Below are positions 11,013 to 21,802 of a stretch of DNA of 64,000 nucleotides, one piece after another. Source of the DNA: Phlebiopsis flavidoalba. Its lineage: Eukaryota; Basidiomycota; Agaricomycetes; Polyporales; Phanerochaetaceae. Numbering within the stretch: position 1 is the first letter of the stretch; every line of letters begins with the position of its first letter. Location: contig JAOCPU010000001.1 of NCBI GenBank assembly GCA_035772785.1, positions 496,001 through 560,000 of the forward strand, read 5' to 3'. The notes below the pieces were generated by a model. The model ran no database searches. It was not told the DNA's origin and was given only the letters and a program-made list of their open reading frames with translations. The translations under genes and the position numbers were made by a program.

Positions 11013-14000
11013 ATGGCTATCGAATACGACACCCATGCGATCGACGAGAAGGAGCACCCCTTCCCCCTCCCTCCCCCCCTCGGTCGACAAGGTCTCCCTC
11101 GACTCCGATGGCAATGCCGATCGACTCCGACGCCAAGATGGTGAAGGAGGTGGAGGCTATGGAAGATCGGATCGAGCACGACGAGGGCGACCGAGGACGA
11201 GTATAGGGTCGAGGAGGCGTATGAGGTCGCTCTGAAGGTCAGTCGGTACGGTGTTTCTGTTGATCTCTGCCTTCTAAGACGTACGCCAGGTCCTGTCGAC
11301 CCGTGACGACCCATCGCTGCCTTCGCCTCACTTTCCGCACATTTTTCCTCGGCCTTGGTTTCTCAGCCTTCGGGAGCGTGAGTAAATAGCTCTCGGGGCT
11401 TATCGCCGCTGGACCTGTCGGCCAGTGTACTCGCCCAGATCTACTACTTCAAGCCTCAGGACCTTGAGCGTGTCCACTCTCTTCTTGCTCGTCTTGTCGT
11501 ACTGGTTCGGTAATGCCATGCACATCGCGCTGCCGTCGAAGGGTATTTTAGGTGGATGAACCCCGGTCCTTTCAACAGTAAGCGCATAGCTCTCCAGTAT
11601 TCGGCGTGATTTGCTCATCGGCCGCTAGTCAAGGAGCATGTCGCCATTATCATCATGTCTTCGACGGCCGCTGGCTCTGCCACGCGCCATCCAGGTGATC
11701 TCCGTTCAGGACCGTGAGTATCGCCCACATCTACAAATCGGTAGTTGCTCACGGCGTGAATAGTGTACTACAACAACAAGATGGTTTGTCAGATTCTCAT
11801 GGTCATTCAGCCGGATGCTAAGGGTGTGCATTAGCAACCCTGGTATTGCCATCTTCACCTTGATCGGGTTCGCAACTGCTCGGATACGGTTTCGTCGGGT
11901 CTGCTCCAGGACATCCTCGTCAAGCCCACGAAGTGCTTCTGGCCCGCCAACAGTAAGTCCGTGTCACCCACATCTCATGCCATTGCCCTTACATTACCCG
12001 CAGTTTCGACCGCCAACTTGATTCCAGGCTCTGCACTACGATAACCAGATGACCTCGAAGCGTGTGCGGCTCTTCTGGGGTATCTTTATGTGCGCTCTTG
12101 TTCTTCTGGTTTTAGTCAATTATCTTTATTTACGGTATTTTCCTCCCGTGAAGCTTCATGTTCTGGTAAGTGTTCCTACTGCGCTCCACGTTGCTTGCAT
12201 TGGCTGACCTTGTTGACCAGTGTATGTCTTTGTCTCACGGCTTCGCATCCATTTACTAATCCATCACGGTCCTTAGTGGGAGATCATTCCGCAGTGTATG
12301 TGTCCAATCTTCATTTGTGCTATCAACCTTACTGACGCTCAGGCTTGGATTTGCAGGGATATTCCCTCTCTTGACAGGTCTATCCATCTTCTGCCTGGCC
12401 AACAACAAGAGCACAGTATTCCGCAAACGTCTTCGGTGGCGCGAGCAACAACGAGGGCATGGGTCTGCTCTCATGGTGCCTTGACTGGAACCTGATTGGC
12501 TCCGCTTTGCCTCTACAACCGATTTGGCTCCAGATCAACCAGGACATCGGCATCATCTTCACCTACATTCTTATGAGCGCCGTGTGTACTATGGGAACTT
12601 GTGGAACGCAAAGCAGTTCCCATTCATGAGCCAGGCTATTTCGTATGTCTCTATTCGCATCATGCATCTAGCATTCTGGGTACTCACAGTTCTGCAGGAT
12701 CAGAACGGCAACCAGTACAACCAGACTGCGCTCCTGACGAACGGCAGGTTCGACCCTGTCAAGTACCAGCAGCTCGGGGTATGTCTACCGTCATCATCTC
12801 TTGGACGAAAGCTCATGTATGTGTTCAGCCCGCGTACTTCTCCGCGACCAACGCTCTGTACCTGATCACCTCCAACTTGTCGCTCGGTTGCAGTCCTCAC
12901 CCACGTCATCCTATGGCACTGGGATGACCTCAAGCCTTTCTTCCGGTCGTTCAAACCCGTGGGAACCGTGTGCCCCTCGTCGTTCACGACCGGTACGTCC
13001 CTGGTTCTTTGTCCGTCTCTTCTTTATGCTCAATCTATCCGCTGTAGCACTACGAGAAGATCAAGGCGTACAAAGGCATCCCCCGTTGGTGGTACTTCAT
13101 TGTACTCGCTGTTGCGTACGCCATCGCACAGGCTAGTGAGTAACGGGTCTTCTCATGCAACTGTAACGTTGCTGACCCTGGACAGCCAACTACACCGGCC
13201 ACTCTGGCATGCCATGGTGGACGCCTGAGCCGTCCTCGTCATGATCTCGTTCATCTTCTGCACGCTCTAACGGCATGCTCGCCGCCACGATTGGTTTCTA
13301 CGAGTTCAACTCCTCGGGCACTGGTTTCTTCCAGATGATCACTGGTGTGTTCCACTTTCTTTACCCAATAATGGCGTGGACTCATAGTGCCATTCTAGCG
13401 TACATCCTCCCTGGAGAGCCGGTCGCGAACATGTACGGTGCTCTCTACGGCCAACACCCTATGATCCAGGGTATCGCCCTTCTCCAGGACCTCAAGCTTG
13501 GTCTATACGTCAAGCTTGCGCCTCGCGGACCTTCCTCATGCAGATGTCTGGTAAGTTTGTCCTCGCCTGGGAACTGATTTTCTTCTCACCTTCTTTAAGG
13601 CACGGTTAGTTGGACGCGATCCTCATATTGTCAGTACCATACCATTGTCGGTTTGGGTTCTTCCTAACACCTATAACAAATAGACATAAATGATGTTGTC
13701 GATCATTAACACCCAGAACGTGACGGTATGTTGTCCCGTACCACCCATATCCGTCTCAAGGTCACACTCATTATTTGCCGCAGCAATCTTGTCCATCTCT
13801 GGTACCGTTCTCTGGTCCTAGGCCATAACGCACAAAACTATAGAACTGTAAGCCAGCCCCACCGACGACCCAAATACCTAGGCTCAACCGAACCTAGCCG
13901 ACGACAAATTTCCCTGGGGTGCGCTCAGGCCCACAGATTTCGGCCCCCACGGCGAGCTACCACATGGTCCCCGTTTTTTTTCTCGCTGTCGCCATCGAAA

Positions 14001-14665
14001 CCCTCTTCCCTTCCACCGCTTTCCGCATTCTACATAGCCGTGAGTGGCGTTTCAGGTTCACCAGTCTCGTAATCGTTTGTATTACTGACGGTACGTTTTA
14101 GCACCGTACATCCTGGCCCACGTGCAGAGATTCCAAAACTATCAAACCAAACCCCATACGTCACTCAATCATGCAGTACTCGTGTATCTTGTCCGTGGGC
14201 ATTAACACGTCTGTCAAGTAAGTGCGATGTGTGTGGTTTATGGATAGGAGAGCTGATGGTATGGTAGCCCGTCGATGGTTGCTCGGTTGTCATCTCGCAG
14301 TGGTACGTCCGTACGAGATACCCGAGGTGGTTCACGAAGTACAAGTACGTGTGATTTCTCTTCGCACCGCAATCGTTCTAACTTTCAACCTTCAGCTACA
14401 TCGTCGCCGCTGCTCCTCGACGGATGGCACCCAGGTCATCAGCTTCATTCTCAACTTCGTAAGCTACCTTCACTACGACCCTCTCAAGTACAATAATTGC
14501 ATATATGTTCTAGGCTGCTCCTTTGGTGGCCGCGGGCACTGCCCAGTCTTCCCCAACTGGTGGGGCAACGTTGTAAGACAGCCCTTCACAACTAACTTAC
14601 ACTTGGTATTTGACATCGCTCCCCAGACTCAAATCTGTCGGGCAGATAGATGTGATTGCGCCTGA
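11013..14665 (+). CDS. Oligopeptide transporter, OPT family
   Basis: OPT proteins are plasma-membrane proton symporters for small peptides and related compounds. The start gives MAIEYDTHAIDEKEHPF, a charged cytosolic N-terminus, then EDEYRVEEAYEVA (about 11193). Exons follow in order: STRDDPSLPS, LSYWFGNAMHIALPSKG (about 11490-11545), FRWMNPGPFNIKEHV, DLYYNNKM, GLLQDILVKPTKCFWPANI (about 11900-11955), RVRLFWGIFMCAL, IFCLANNKSTVFRNVFGGAS, QINQDIGIIFTYILMSAVYY, NLWNAKQFPFMSQAI (about 12600), SATNALYLITSNLSLG, PRWWYFIVLAVAYAIAQA (about 13083), AATIGFYEFNSSGTGFFQMI, AYILPGEPVANMYGALYGQH (about 13399-13458) and LLQDLKLGLYVKLAPR. NALYLITSNLSL, GEPVANMYG and LQDLKLG-type motifs are family marks. There are more than 15 short introns. 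The final third (13600-14600) is the worst preserved, with several lost frames. Stop at 14663-14665. Confidence 0.88.
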
Positions 14666-15053
14666 TAACTAGTCGTTATACTGTTGTTTAGTACCGCGCA
14701 TTGTTTAATAGGACGCATAACAGCAATGTATTAGTAGGGATTATTAAAATTGGCAATCACTGAGTCAATGTGATGCTGAACGTCGAATGTTTGAATTTTG
14801 GGTGGTGCCGTTTGAGCTTGTGGAATTTTTGGCTTTGAGGACTCGTATTGAGGCTCACGACATATGCGTGATCGATCCGTGAGATTGTGTTGGCTCCAGC
14901 CCCCAGCCGGAGGGGACAACCGAATATAGGTCACTATATGGAAGCATTCCATAGGCAAATAACTATACAGCACTCTACTGGGACATGTGTTATTTCAGTT
15001 GTTTAGAGCAAGGTTTCGCCTAGCACTCATAGTGGAGGTCTTATTGTCAACGA
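14666..15053. other. Intergenic between convergent OPT and arginase genes
   Basis: About 390 bases between two convergent stops. It is rather AT-rich and holds only short open frames. It presumably carries the 3' ends of both transcripts; no clear terminator can be named. Confidence 0.4.
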
Positions 15054-16487
15054 TTACCAATGATGGTCGAGCGTCGTACCCATTCCTGCTCTTGCGAGCA
15101 GACGAGAGCCCGACGGCGACGGTCTGCTTTAACTGACCTTGCGTCCTCTAGAGAGGGATATAACCTCCCACGATTGTCGAGCGCGACAAGACAGCCAGGT
15201 CTCATAAATGGCCTCCCGCAGATTGTAGTGTCCCTCTCGGAAGGTCAATCCACCTCGAACCTAGAAAGGTGTGAGTATACATTGCGGTATGCGCTGGGGT
15301 TTATCACGCACAGTGGCGTTCAACCGTCGACGGCGACGACCGAAGGATCCAACGAGTCCACATCGAATCAACTCGTAAAATGGATCGGGGAAGCTTTCTC
15401 TCGGGGGTTGACATGGTCTGAGGCAGCCCATATCGACGACCTTTTCCGATGCCGTACTTGTCGACCTCGTGCATCGAGAACGCCCCCCCCCCTTTTTGAT
15501 GCCGTTCTCCTTGTCAGGATCGACCTGTCTCGCCCCGCGTCGAACGAGTGGGAGTCGCGCAGACCGATGTACGACGAGCCGGTTAGGCTTCAGCGTGGGC
15601 TTCTGATCCAGTCGTACTCGGGCCGGCTTTGAGCCGAGTCCGAGTCAGGAAGGCGGACGGGCATGGAGCCGTGGATGTTGCCGTGCCCCGGTCGTCTCGA
15701 CGGTGTTGAATAGGGCGCGTTTTCGTTCAGACCCCCGATTACACAGTGGGCATCGGCTTATTGTCTGTGCTCCTGTTTCAGCCTCCAAATTCGCGAGAGA
15801 CATATAGACGACTCACTCGAGTGTACCGAGAGACAGTACCCATACCCTATTCATACTGTATAAGGCCCGAGGTTCCTGCAGACGGTACAACTACGTACCA
15901 GAGAATGGTCGCCTCCCAACGTCAATGCAGCACTACCATTTCGTTCGCAGATCACCGACGATAACTTTCAACAGCCTCGCAGACCTTAGACACCACTCGC
16001 GGTTCTTCAAGCTTGCCATTGGCGGGTCTGCAGCGACCGAGCCGCGATATGTCTTTTCAAACTGGTGGTGTCCGTCGAAGTGAACCTGTCCCAGACGAGC
16101 TCCTCGAGCTGCTTGGGCAGTGGGGACCCGCCTCGACTCGACGAGGTGGATTGGACGCCTGATCAAACACCGAGGTTGTTGGCTGGTGACGGAAGAGGGG
16201 CGTCAGTGGGGTTCTGTCGATCGAGCATGGGGCGTGAGGGACGTACCTGGCCGCCGCTAAAAACACAAGCCACACGTACCCTCGCGCCGATTAGTGAACC
16301 AAGCTCAGCTAAAACACCGGTTAATCTCTACCTGAACGGACAGCCTACAATCTGTGCCGCCAGCGTCAGCTATCTTCCCATGAAACGAGTAAGAACGGCA
16401 CCGCACACGCGACGCACCGCGACACGCTTTCGGGTTGGGCAGGAACTTGCTGATCGCTGCCTCCTGCTGGTACAAAAGGGCGCGCAT
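15054..16487 (-). CDS. car1: Arginase
   Basis: Arginase hydrolyses arginine to ornithine and urea using two manganese ions. On the minus strand the proposed start at 16487 leads to SKFLPNPKSV, then VFSGGQ (near 16250), PIHLVEAG, LPKQLEEL and VHFDGHHQFE (about 16085-16055), with DPPMASLKN. ALTLGGDHSL (about 15935-15905) carries the first metal-binding histidine. GNIHG (about 15690), EYDWI, LKPNRLV, FSMHEVDKYGIGKVVDM (about 15480-15430), FDVDSLDPSV (about 15375-15345; two metal-binding aspartates), RGGLTFREGHY (about 15265-15235), SLEDA and TVAVG follow. The expected VDAHADINT segment is poorly kept. Reading it needs about ten frame changes, including a run of ten C at 15483-15492 where the family has a short GIKAF. 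It was found only by joining frames, so exon ends are approximate. It is head to head with FIG4. Confidence 0.75.
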
Positions 16488-17063
16488 GAGCGCGAAAAGT
16501 GGCGGGCGGCAGTGTGCGCTGTGCGCGTAGGCAGCTGAACGTACGAGCGAGAGCGCGGCCGAAGGAGTGCCAATGGCGATTTTGAGAAAAGAGCAAGAGA
16601 TGAAATGAGCCGAAAATGCGCAGTAAATGAGGGCGAGCGGTGAGGAGGGTGGGTCAGGTGGCGATTCGACATGGCGACAGGCGGGGGTTGGGGGATGACT
16701 CGGTCGATATCCGTAGACTCGGAAAGATGAGTCGGCGCCCCTTTAGAACTTATGACTTTTTTTATATATCCTTCCGGGCGGGCCTAGTGCTCGTTGGCGG
16801 CTCGCTTGCTCAGGTTGTCGTCACGAGTCCGAGTCTGTACGGAGACCGTAATTTGGGGAGGTTTGTCGCTCCGGAAGAGATATTTTTTTCATGATTCTGA
16901 TTTCTAGCTCGGTAGTGTAGCAAACAGGGAGAGAAATATGCGAGTGGAAGAATCATAAAGAAGTTAAAGAATGAGTCCTACTTGGGATGAGCACATCCTG
17001 TGCTGAGCATGGTTCTTGAGCCGGTGCCACAAATAGCACCGGTCCATTTCTCGGCGACCTCTG
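16488..17063. promoter_or_regulatory. Divergent promoter between arginase and FIG4
   Basis: About 575 bases separate the two proposed starts. A TTTTTTTATATATC block at 16757-16770 is TATA-like. A 100-codon minus frame at 16370-16672 could be a longer arginase N-terminus, but it shows no homology I recognise. No other element can be named. Confidence 0.4.
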
Positions 17064-20000
17064 ATGACCTCTGTTTGTGACGCCCATTACATTGGCATCC
17101 TCTCCCCCTGCCATGCAAACACACAGAGTATGTGTAAAATGTCATACAACAAGTTCTTATTATACGAGAATAAACTCAGGTTCTTTATTGTCGCCTCCAA
17201 TGCAGCGGACTCACGACAACCAAGATCATCAAGCTTGACCGCACATCGCAGGGCGAGGAGCTCGATGTTGTCGAAGATGAAGCAACATACACGGGTAAGC
17301 AGATGACTGCTATGCTCAAGATGTTGGAAGACGGGAACAAGGCAAACGGCGGGGGCTCGGCAAGCCAAGGGTGTTCTTTGGGATCGTCGGTGATGCAGCA
17401 TATAGTCACAGTCGGAGGGGCGCTGAGCGTCGTGTAGGCTTCATTAGGTTCACGGCTGGCTGGTATATGGTCCTTGTTTACGCGACGCTGCCCTGTTGCG
17501 CTGCTGGGCATTTTTGGGTCATTATATCTATCATCTGGAAGAGGTTGATAAATACCAGTTCCCTTGAACCACAAGATCGAAAAGCCGGCTGAGGAGCAGC
17601 GTCTCATGAATATATGGAAGCAGGTCGACCTCACGAAGAACTTTTACTTCAGGTACATTTTATTATTGAACAGAATTTTGCTGCTGTTGACAAGCTTTGT
17701 AAGTTACACATATGACTTGACGTCGAGCCTTCAGCACAACCTCACACGTCCATATGCCCGCACGATGTTTAAACGACCGGTTCGCCTGGAACTACCACAT
17801 GATGAACAAAGCCATTCGCTCACGATGTCAACTTTGGAAAGGGAGACAACGAGAGAGAAGCACATCTGAAGCCTCAATGGCTCCTTCCGTTGGTGCACGG
17901 TCATCATGTCGACCAAGCCAGTAAGACTTATCGCCTCATGATGATTCGAAATGTGTGCTCAAAGATTGCCTAGAACTTACTGTCCTTTGGACGCGTGCCA
18001 TATTTATCACTCTCATTGCTCGTCGCTCGAGGCATCACGCTGGTGCCAGATATCTCAAACGAGGAGTAAAACGACGAAGTCCGTATCATTATTCAGAATT
18101 GTCTTTGGTCAAATCTGAGTATTACTCTAGGGAAACGTTGCCACGAAGTAGAGACAGAGCAGATTGTGTTTCTGAGACTATCACAACACCGTTCTACTAT
18201 CCTGCACTCGATCTGACGACTCGTCTTCGTCATCTTCAGCTGATAAGCCGCCCTTTGCCCAGACAGGCTCGACGTCCTAGTCCAAATTTCACGAGTTACG
18301 TTCAGTTGTATGTCATCGATCACTCGATAGTATGCGCTTACTGACCTTGATAGAGAACTAAAACTAGTATAGAGGCAGTATTCCGATATACTGGACGCAA
18401 GAGACGAACGCCATGGTTACCCGAAGCCACCAATTGAAAGTATGTCCCGTCTTTTGCGTTCAGCCAAAACTACCTGACATTATTCCTAGTAAAGTGTCAT
18501 GGACCCTTTCTACACAGCGGCATCGGAAACATTTCGACGACCTCTTCGCCCGATACGGCGCGCCGATCACGATTCTTAACCTCATCAAGAAACGAGAGCC
18601 GCAGTACGCGCGAGAGCAAGCTCCTGCGCGAGTACACGAACTGCGTCGACTATCTCAATCAGTTCTTGCCGGATGACAAGGAAAATGGTGTATCGCGCGT
18701 GGGATATGAGTCACGCGTATAAGCAGAAGACGCAAGATGTCATAGGACTATTTGACAGAGGTGAATATCTTCAGAGTGATCAATGCCACCAGACCAGAAC
18801 AGCATCTAAACTGATGCTCAGGACATCGCGGAAGAGCAGCATCAGTGATGACAGGATTTTTTTTCCACTCTGGGCCTGAGCCATACAGCCACTATCTTAA
18901 GAACGAAGTCGAATTTGAGTGAGTACCCCTACCTCCTTGATCCCGTATCATTCCTGATCGTACGACAGGAGCAACAGGCACGCTATGATCCCCTGGCGAA
19001 GCACCATCTCGTGCTCCAGATAAATCGCTTGTGTGTGCCGAACCATGACTGCGTCGACTGCCTCGATCGTACGAACGCAGCACAGTTTGTGTTCGGCATA
19101 AAACGCGCATGGGACATCAGCTCTCTATGCACTGGGCGTCGTGGATAGCCCGAACCTCGGCTTATCCCCCCCTTTCGACACCTTTTTACAGGACCTTCGG
19201 GATGCGGTCAACATGCTCACCGAGATGTATCACGACCATGGCGATAGTAGGCAATCTCATTTCCCTTGTTTAGGTGTGATGTTACTGACATCAGGCCAGC
19301 TCTTGCAATGCAGTACACGGGCAGCGCGCTTGTCAATCGATAGAGTGGAGACGTACCGTCGTATGCCGCACTGGAACAGCCATTCGCGAGATATCATCGA
19401 GAACTTCAGGCGGTTTTACACCAACTCCCTTCTCGGTGCGTTTCTACTCGAGCTCTGTTGAATTTCTCTAACGCGCCCCCAGATGCCGAAATAAACAGGC
19501 CGCAATCAACCTCTTCCTTCGGCATCCACAACGATCGCGCGATCACGCACATAGATCACCGCAACTCAGCTCAGGGGGGATCGTATCGCAAACTGTACAA
19601 GGCGGATAATAGCATCTGCAGCCGGCTTATGACCTCGAAGACGTGCGAGCGCGGGATCGACGAGTTTGTACGGGAACGAGGCGAGTTCTGGGCGGAGTAT
19701 TACCGCCGTTGTTGTTCACCCTCCCTGGGGAAACATTTGTGTATTCGATGAATAGCACGCTGAAGCTGCCTGGGTAGGTCGCCTTGCTCAGGGTCGGAGA
19801 TGGGTGTACTCATGGCCTGAATAGTAAAACTTTCGCATGATGCGGACCCGGGAGCGACATCCTAGCCCTTTCCAACCTCGGAACACTGCCCCGTTGCATC
19901 CACCCAGGTATGCACGTTCTACTGGAAATATTATAAGCAGCAACCTGACATGGCTTCCGCAGACTCATGGATGGCGTCCCGACGCTGGATAAGCTCAGGC

Positions 20001-20392
20001 TCACCGACGGCCCGCAAGAGCATCCACGTCGAGCCCTGGCACACGCGCGTCCGACGGTCCAAAGCCTCCAAACCAGAAACCAAAGTCGACAAAAACTCGA
20101 CCCAGCACCTCGCCGCGGCGCTGCTCGACCCCGTCGTGCCCGAGGAGGAGGCGCTCGAGTACGCCGCGTACCGTCGAGCACTCGCACGCGCCGCCCGAGC
20201 TGCCGGGGCGGCGCAAGGACCAGAAGACGTACGAGATCACGGTCGCGCTGGCGGCGCTTGGTGGGCGGACGAGGGCGCGGCGGTGCGGTGCGGGAGAAGG
20301 ATGTAGAGATTTATGGGGTGTATGTTGAGAAGGGCAGGCCGTATGAGGCGGAGGTGGTGAATGAGAAGGAGACATTGCCGATTGTGTTTTGA
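17064..20392 (+). CDS. FIG4: SAC-domain polyphosphoinositide phosphatase FIG4
   Basis: FIG4 removes the 5-phosphate from PtdIns(3,5)P2 on the vacuole/endosome, in complex with Fab1/PIKfyve and Vac14. The N-terminal exon has [18 protein letters not shown] (about 17150). Then [20 protein letters not shown] (17228-17287), [57 protein letters not shown] (about 17591-17650), [26 protein letters not shown] (about 18021) and [15 protein letters not shown] (about 18372) follow in SAC order. [34 protein letters not shown] and the catalytic CVDCLDRT (19050-19073; CX5R-T intact) come next, then [45 protein letters not shown] and [14 protein letters not shown]. The C-terminal exon [15 protein letters not shown] and [20 protein letters not shown] ends at 20392. 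The start is the first ATG in a fitting frame. Frame changes are frequent, for example around 18640, 19110 and 20220. Confidence 0.85.
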
Positions 20393-20811
20393 TTATGAGA
20401 AGTGGTTGACGAGGCGGTGTGGCTTGAGGGATTTTAGGATTGTGTATTTGTACCTTTGTCGGTCATCACTTGCTCTCCATAAATGTTACTGAGTGAAAAG
20501 GCCTACGCCGGAACATTGTTGGTGACCTCGACTTCTTTCTGTACACTGTTTCTCGCAGATATTCAGTCCCCAGCCGTTGATTGCGATTATAGTAATAATT
20601 GGTAACAGGCTACTGTAGTTAAAGCTTGCCAGACTTCTCTAGTAGCGCCACAGAGATCGCATCGCGCGCATCCCGACGCGGTACCATATCAGGGCAGTAC
20701 CTTCGCGCGCCACGTGGCAATGGTCGCGGACCGCGAGAGGGGCTTGGCTGCTTCGCATGCGAAGTCTGGATTGAGGCCGTTTCTCCTCCATCACAACTGT
20801 CATGTCCTCTC
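20393..20811. other. FIG4 3' flank, no gene seen
   Basis: Short open frames only. The first 200 bases are T/G-rich and probably hold the 3' end of the FIG4 transcript. Confidence 0.35.
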
Positions 20812-21600
20812 TCAGGTCCTTTTCCTCGAATATTTCTGGCTTGGGCCTATTCCTTTTGCTGAACCGTGACGTTGTCTACTCCATTCTGAAAACGTGTCAC
20901 TGTAGCACCATAAGAAATCCGGTAAGTCAAGGATGATCCCCGTGAGGCCGATAATCCAACTCGATGCTTCGACGTCTTTGTTTGTAAGCCGTGATAACCA
21001 AATACGAGGGCGAGCGTAGACGATTAGATCCTCGAGGCAACATTCGATGGTCTCCTGCGCTTCCTCTGCTCGAGTCTCCGGATCCGCTGCGGTAGACACG
21101 TAGGCGAACGGCAAACAGGGATCTGCAATCACACCACAGAAGGATCAAAATTAGCTTTCGAACGGTTAGGAGGGTCCGGTGTACGACACGGCCTGAGTCA
21201 GGGCATGGCGCGGAACGGAACCTCGTGTCGTCAACGAGGCTCTGCATGCTGACATGGTCGCTGTGCAGCCGTGCGCGACATCTAACCCATACTGTCTAGG
21301 CTTCGCGAGTCTTCTGTCTGCCTGGTAGGTTGCTGCGTGTCGCTAACCACCGCTGTCCGCCTGCTCTCGCATGGAAACCGGCGCACCCCGGAACGTCTGT
21401 GGCTGACGCGCAGAAGTCGCGCAGGACACCCCACTCTACGTTGTGTTGCTGCGCGAGGTCATTTCCCAGGATTTTGGAAAAGTAATTTCGGAAAAAGTGG
21501 TGGGCGTAGGAGAGCAGGTGCACGACCACGACGATCGGTCGAAGGCGCAAATGACCCTCATGGGCAAAAGAGACGCGCCCAACGCTGTCCCAAAAATAGA
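20812..21600 (-). CDS. Unidentified minus-strand gene, damaged
   Basis: Two protein-like blocks are read on the minus strand. The upstream one (about 21550-21300) contains PIVVVVHLLSYAHHFFRNYF followed by NVEWGVLRDFCASATDVPG. The downstream one (about 21120-20850) contains ADPETRAEEAQETIECCLED, then LIVYARPRIWLSRLTN and ASSWIIGLTGIILDLPDFLW. An intron or frame change joins them. I do not recognise the family. The gene is divergent from the aminotransferase about 200 bases away. A competing frame across 21550-21350 is also open, so the first block is uncertain. Confidence 0.3.
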
Positions 21601-21689
21601 CACCATTGCATCATACTGCTAACGGGGACAGATCTGTCCTCTTCTGAATCCCAGCCTCTTCACGACACGCCCCTCATCAAATTATCACC

Positions 21690-21802
21690 CCCGTATCACA
21701 TAAATACCTATCGGGGGCAACGTCCTCTTCTCTACTTAAACTATCATCTCTTTCCCCCCTCCTCTCTCTCAGAAACCCGCGACGACCTCGAAGAAAGCCA
21801 GC
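21690..21802 (+). promoter_or_regulatory. Core promoter of the aminotransferase
   Basis: CATAAATACC at about 21699-21708 is TATA-like. A strongly pyrimidine-rich stretch at about 21745-21771 follows, as is common just before fungal transcription starts, and the ATG at 21803 lies about 100 bases after the TATA-like block. Confidence 0.45.

Noticed and set aside
10811..11314. 167-codon minus-strand open frame
   Set aside because: It overlaps the first exon of the OPT transporter, whose plus-strand reading continues into family motifs.
15060..15632. 190-codon plus-strand open frame
   Set aside because: It is antisense to the arginase motifs FDVDSLDPSV and RGGLTFREGHY and has no features of its own.
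16370..16672. Minus-strand frame resembling a mitochondrial presequence
   Set aside because: The Ser/Arg/Leu composition is suggestive, but fungal arginase is usually cytosolic and the conserved KFLPNPK start lies inside; no evidence of fusion.
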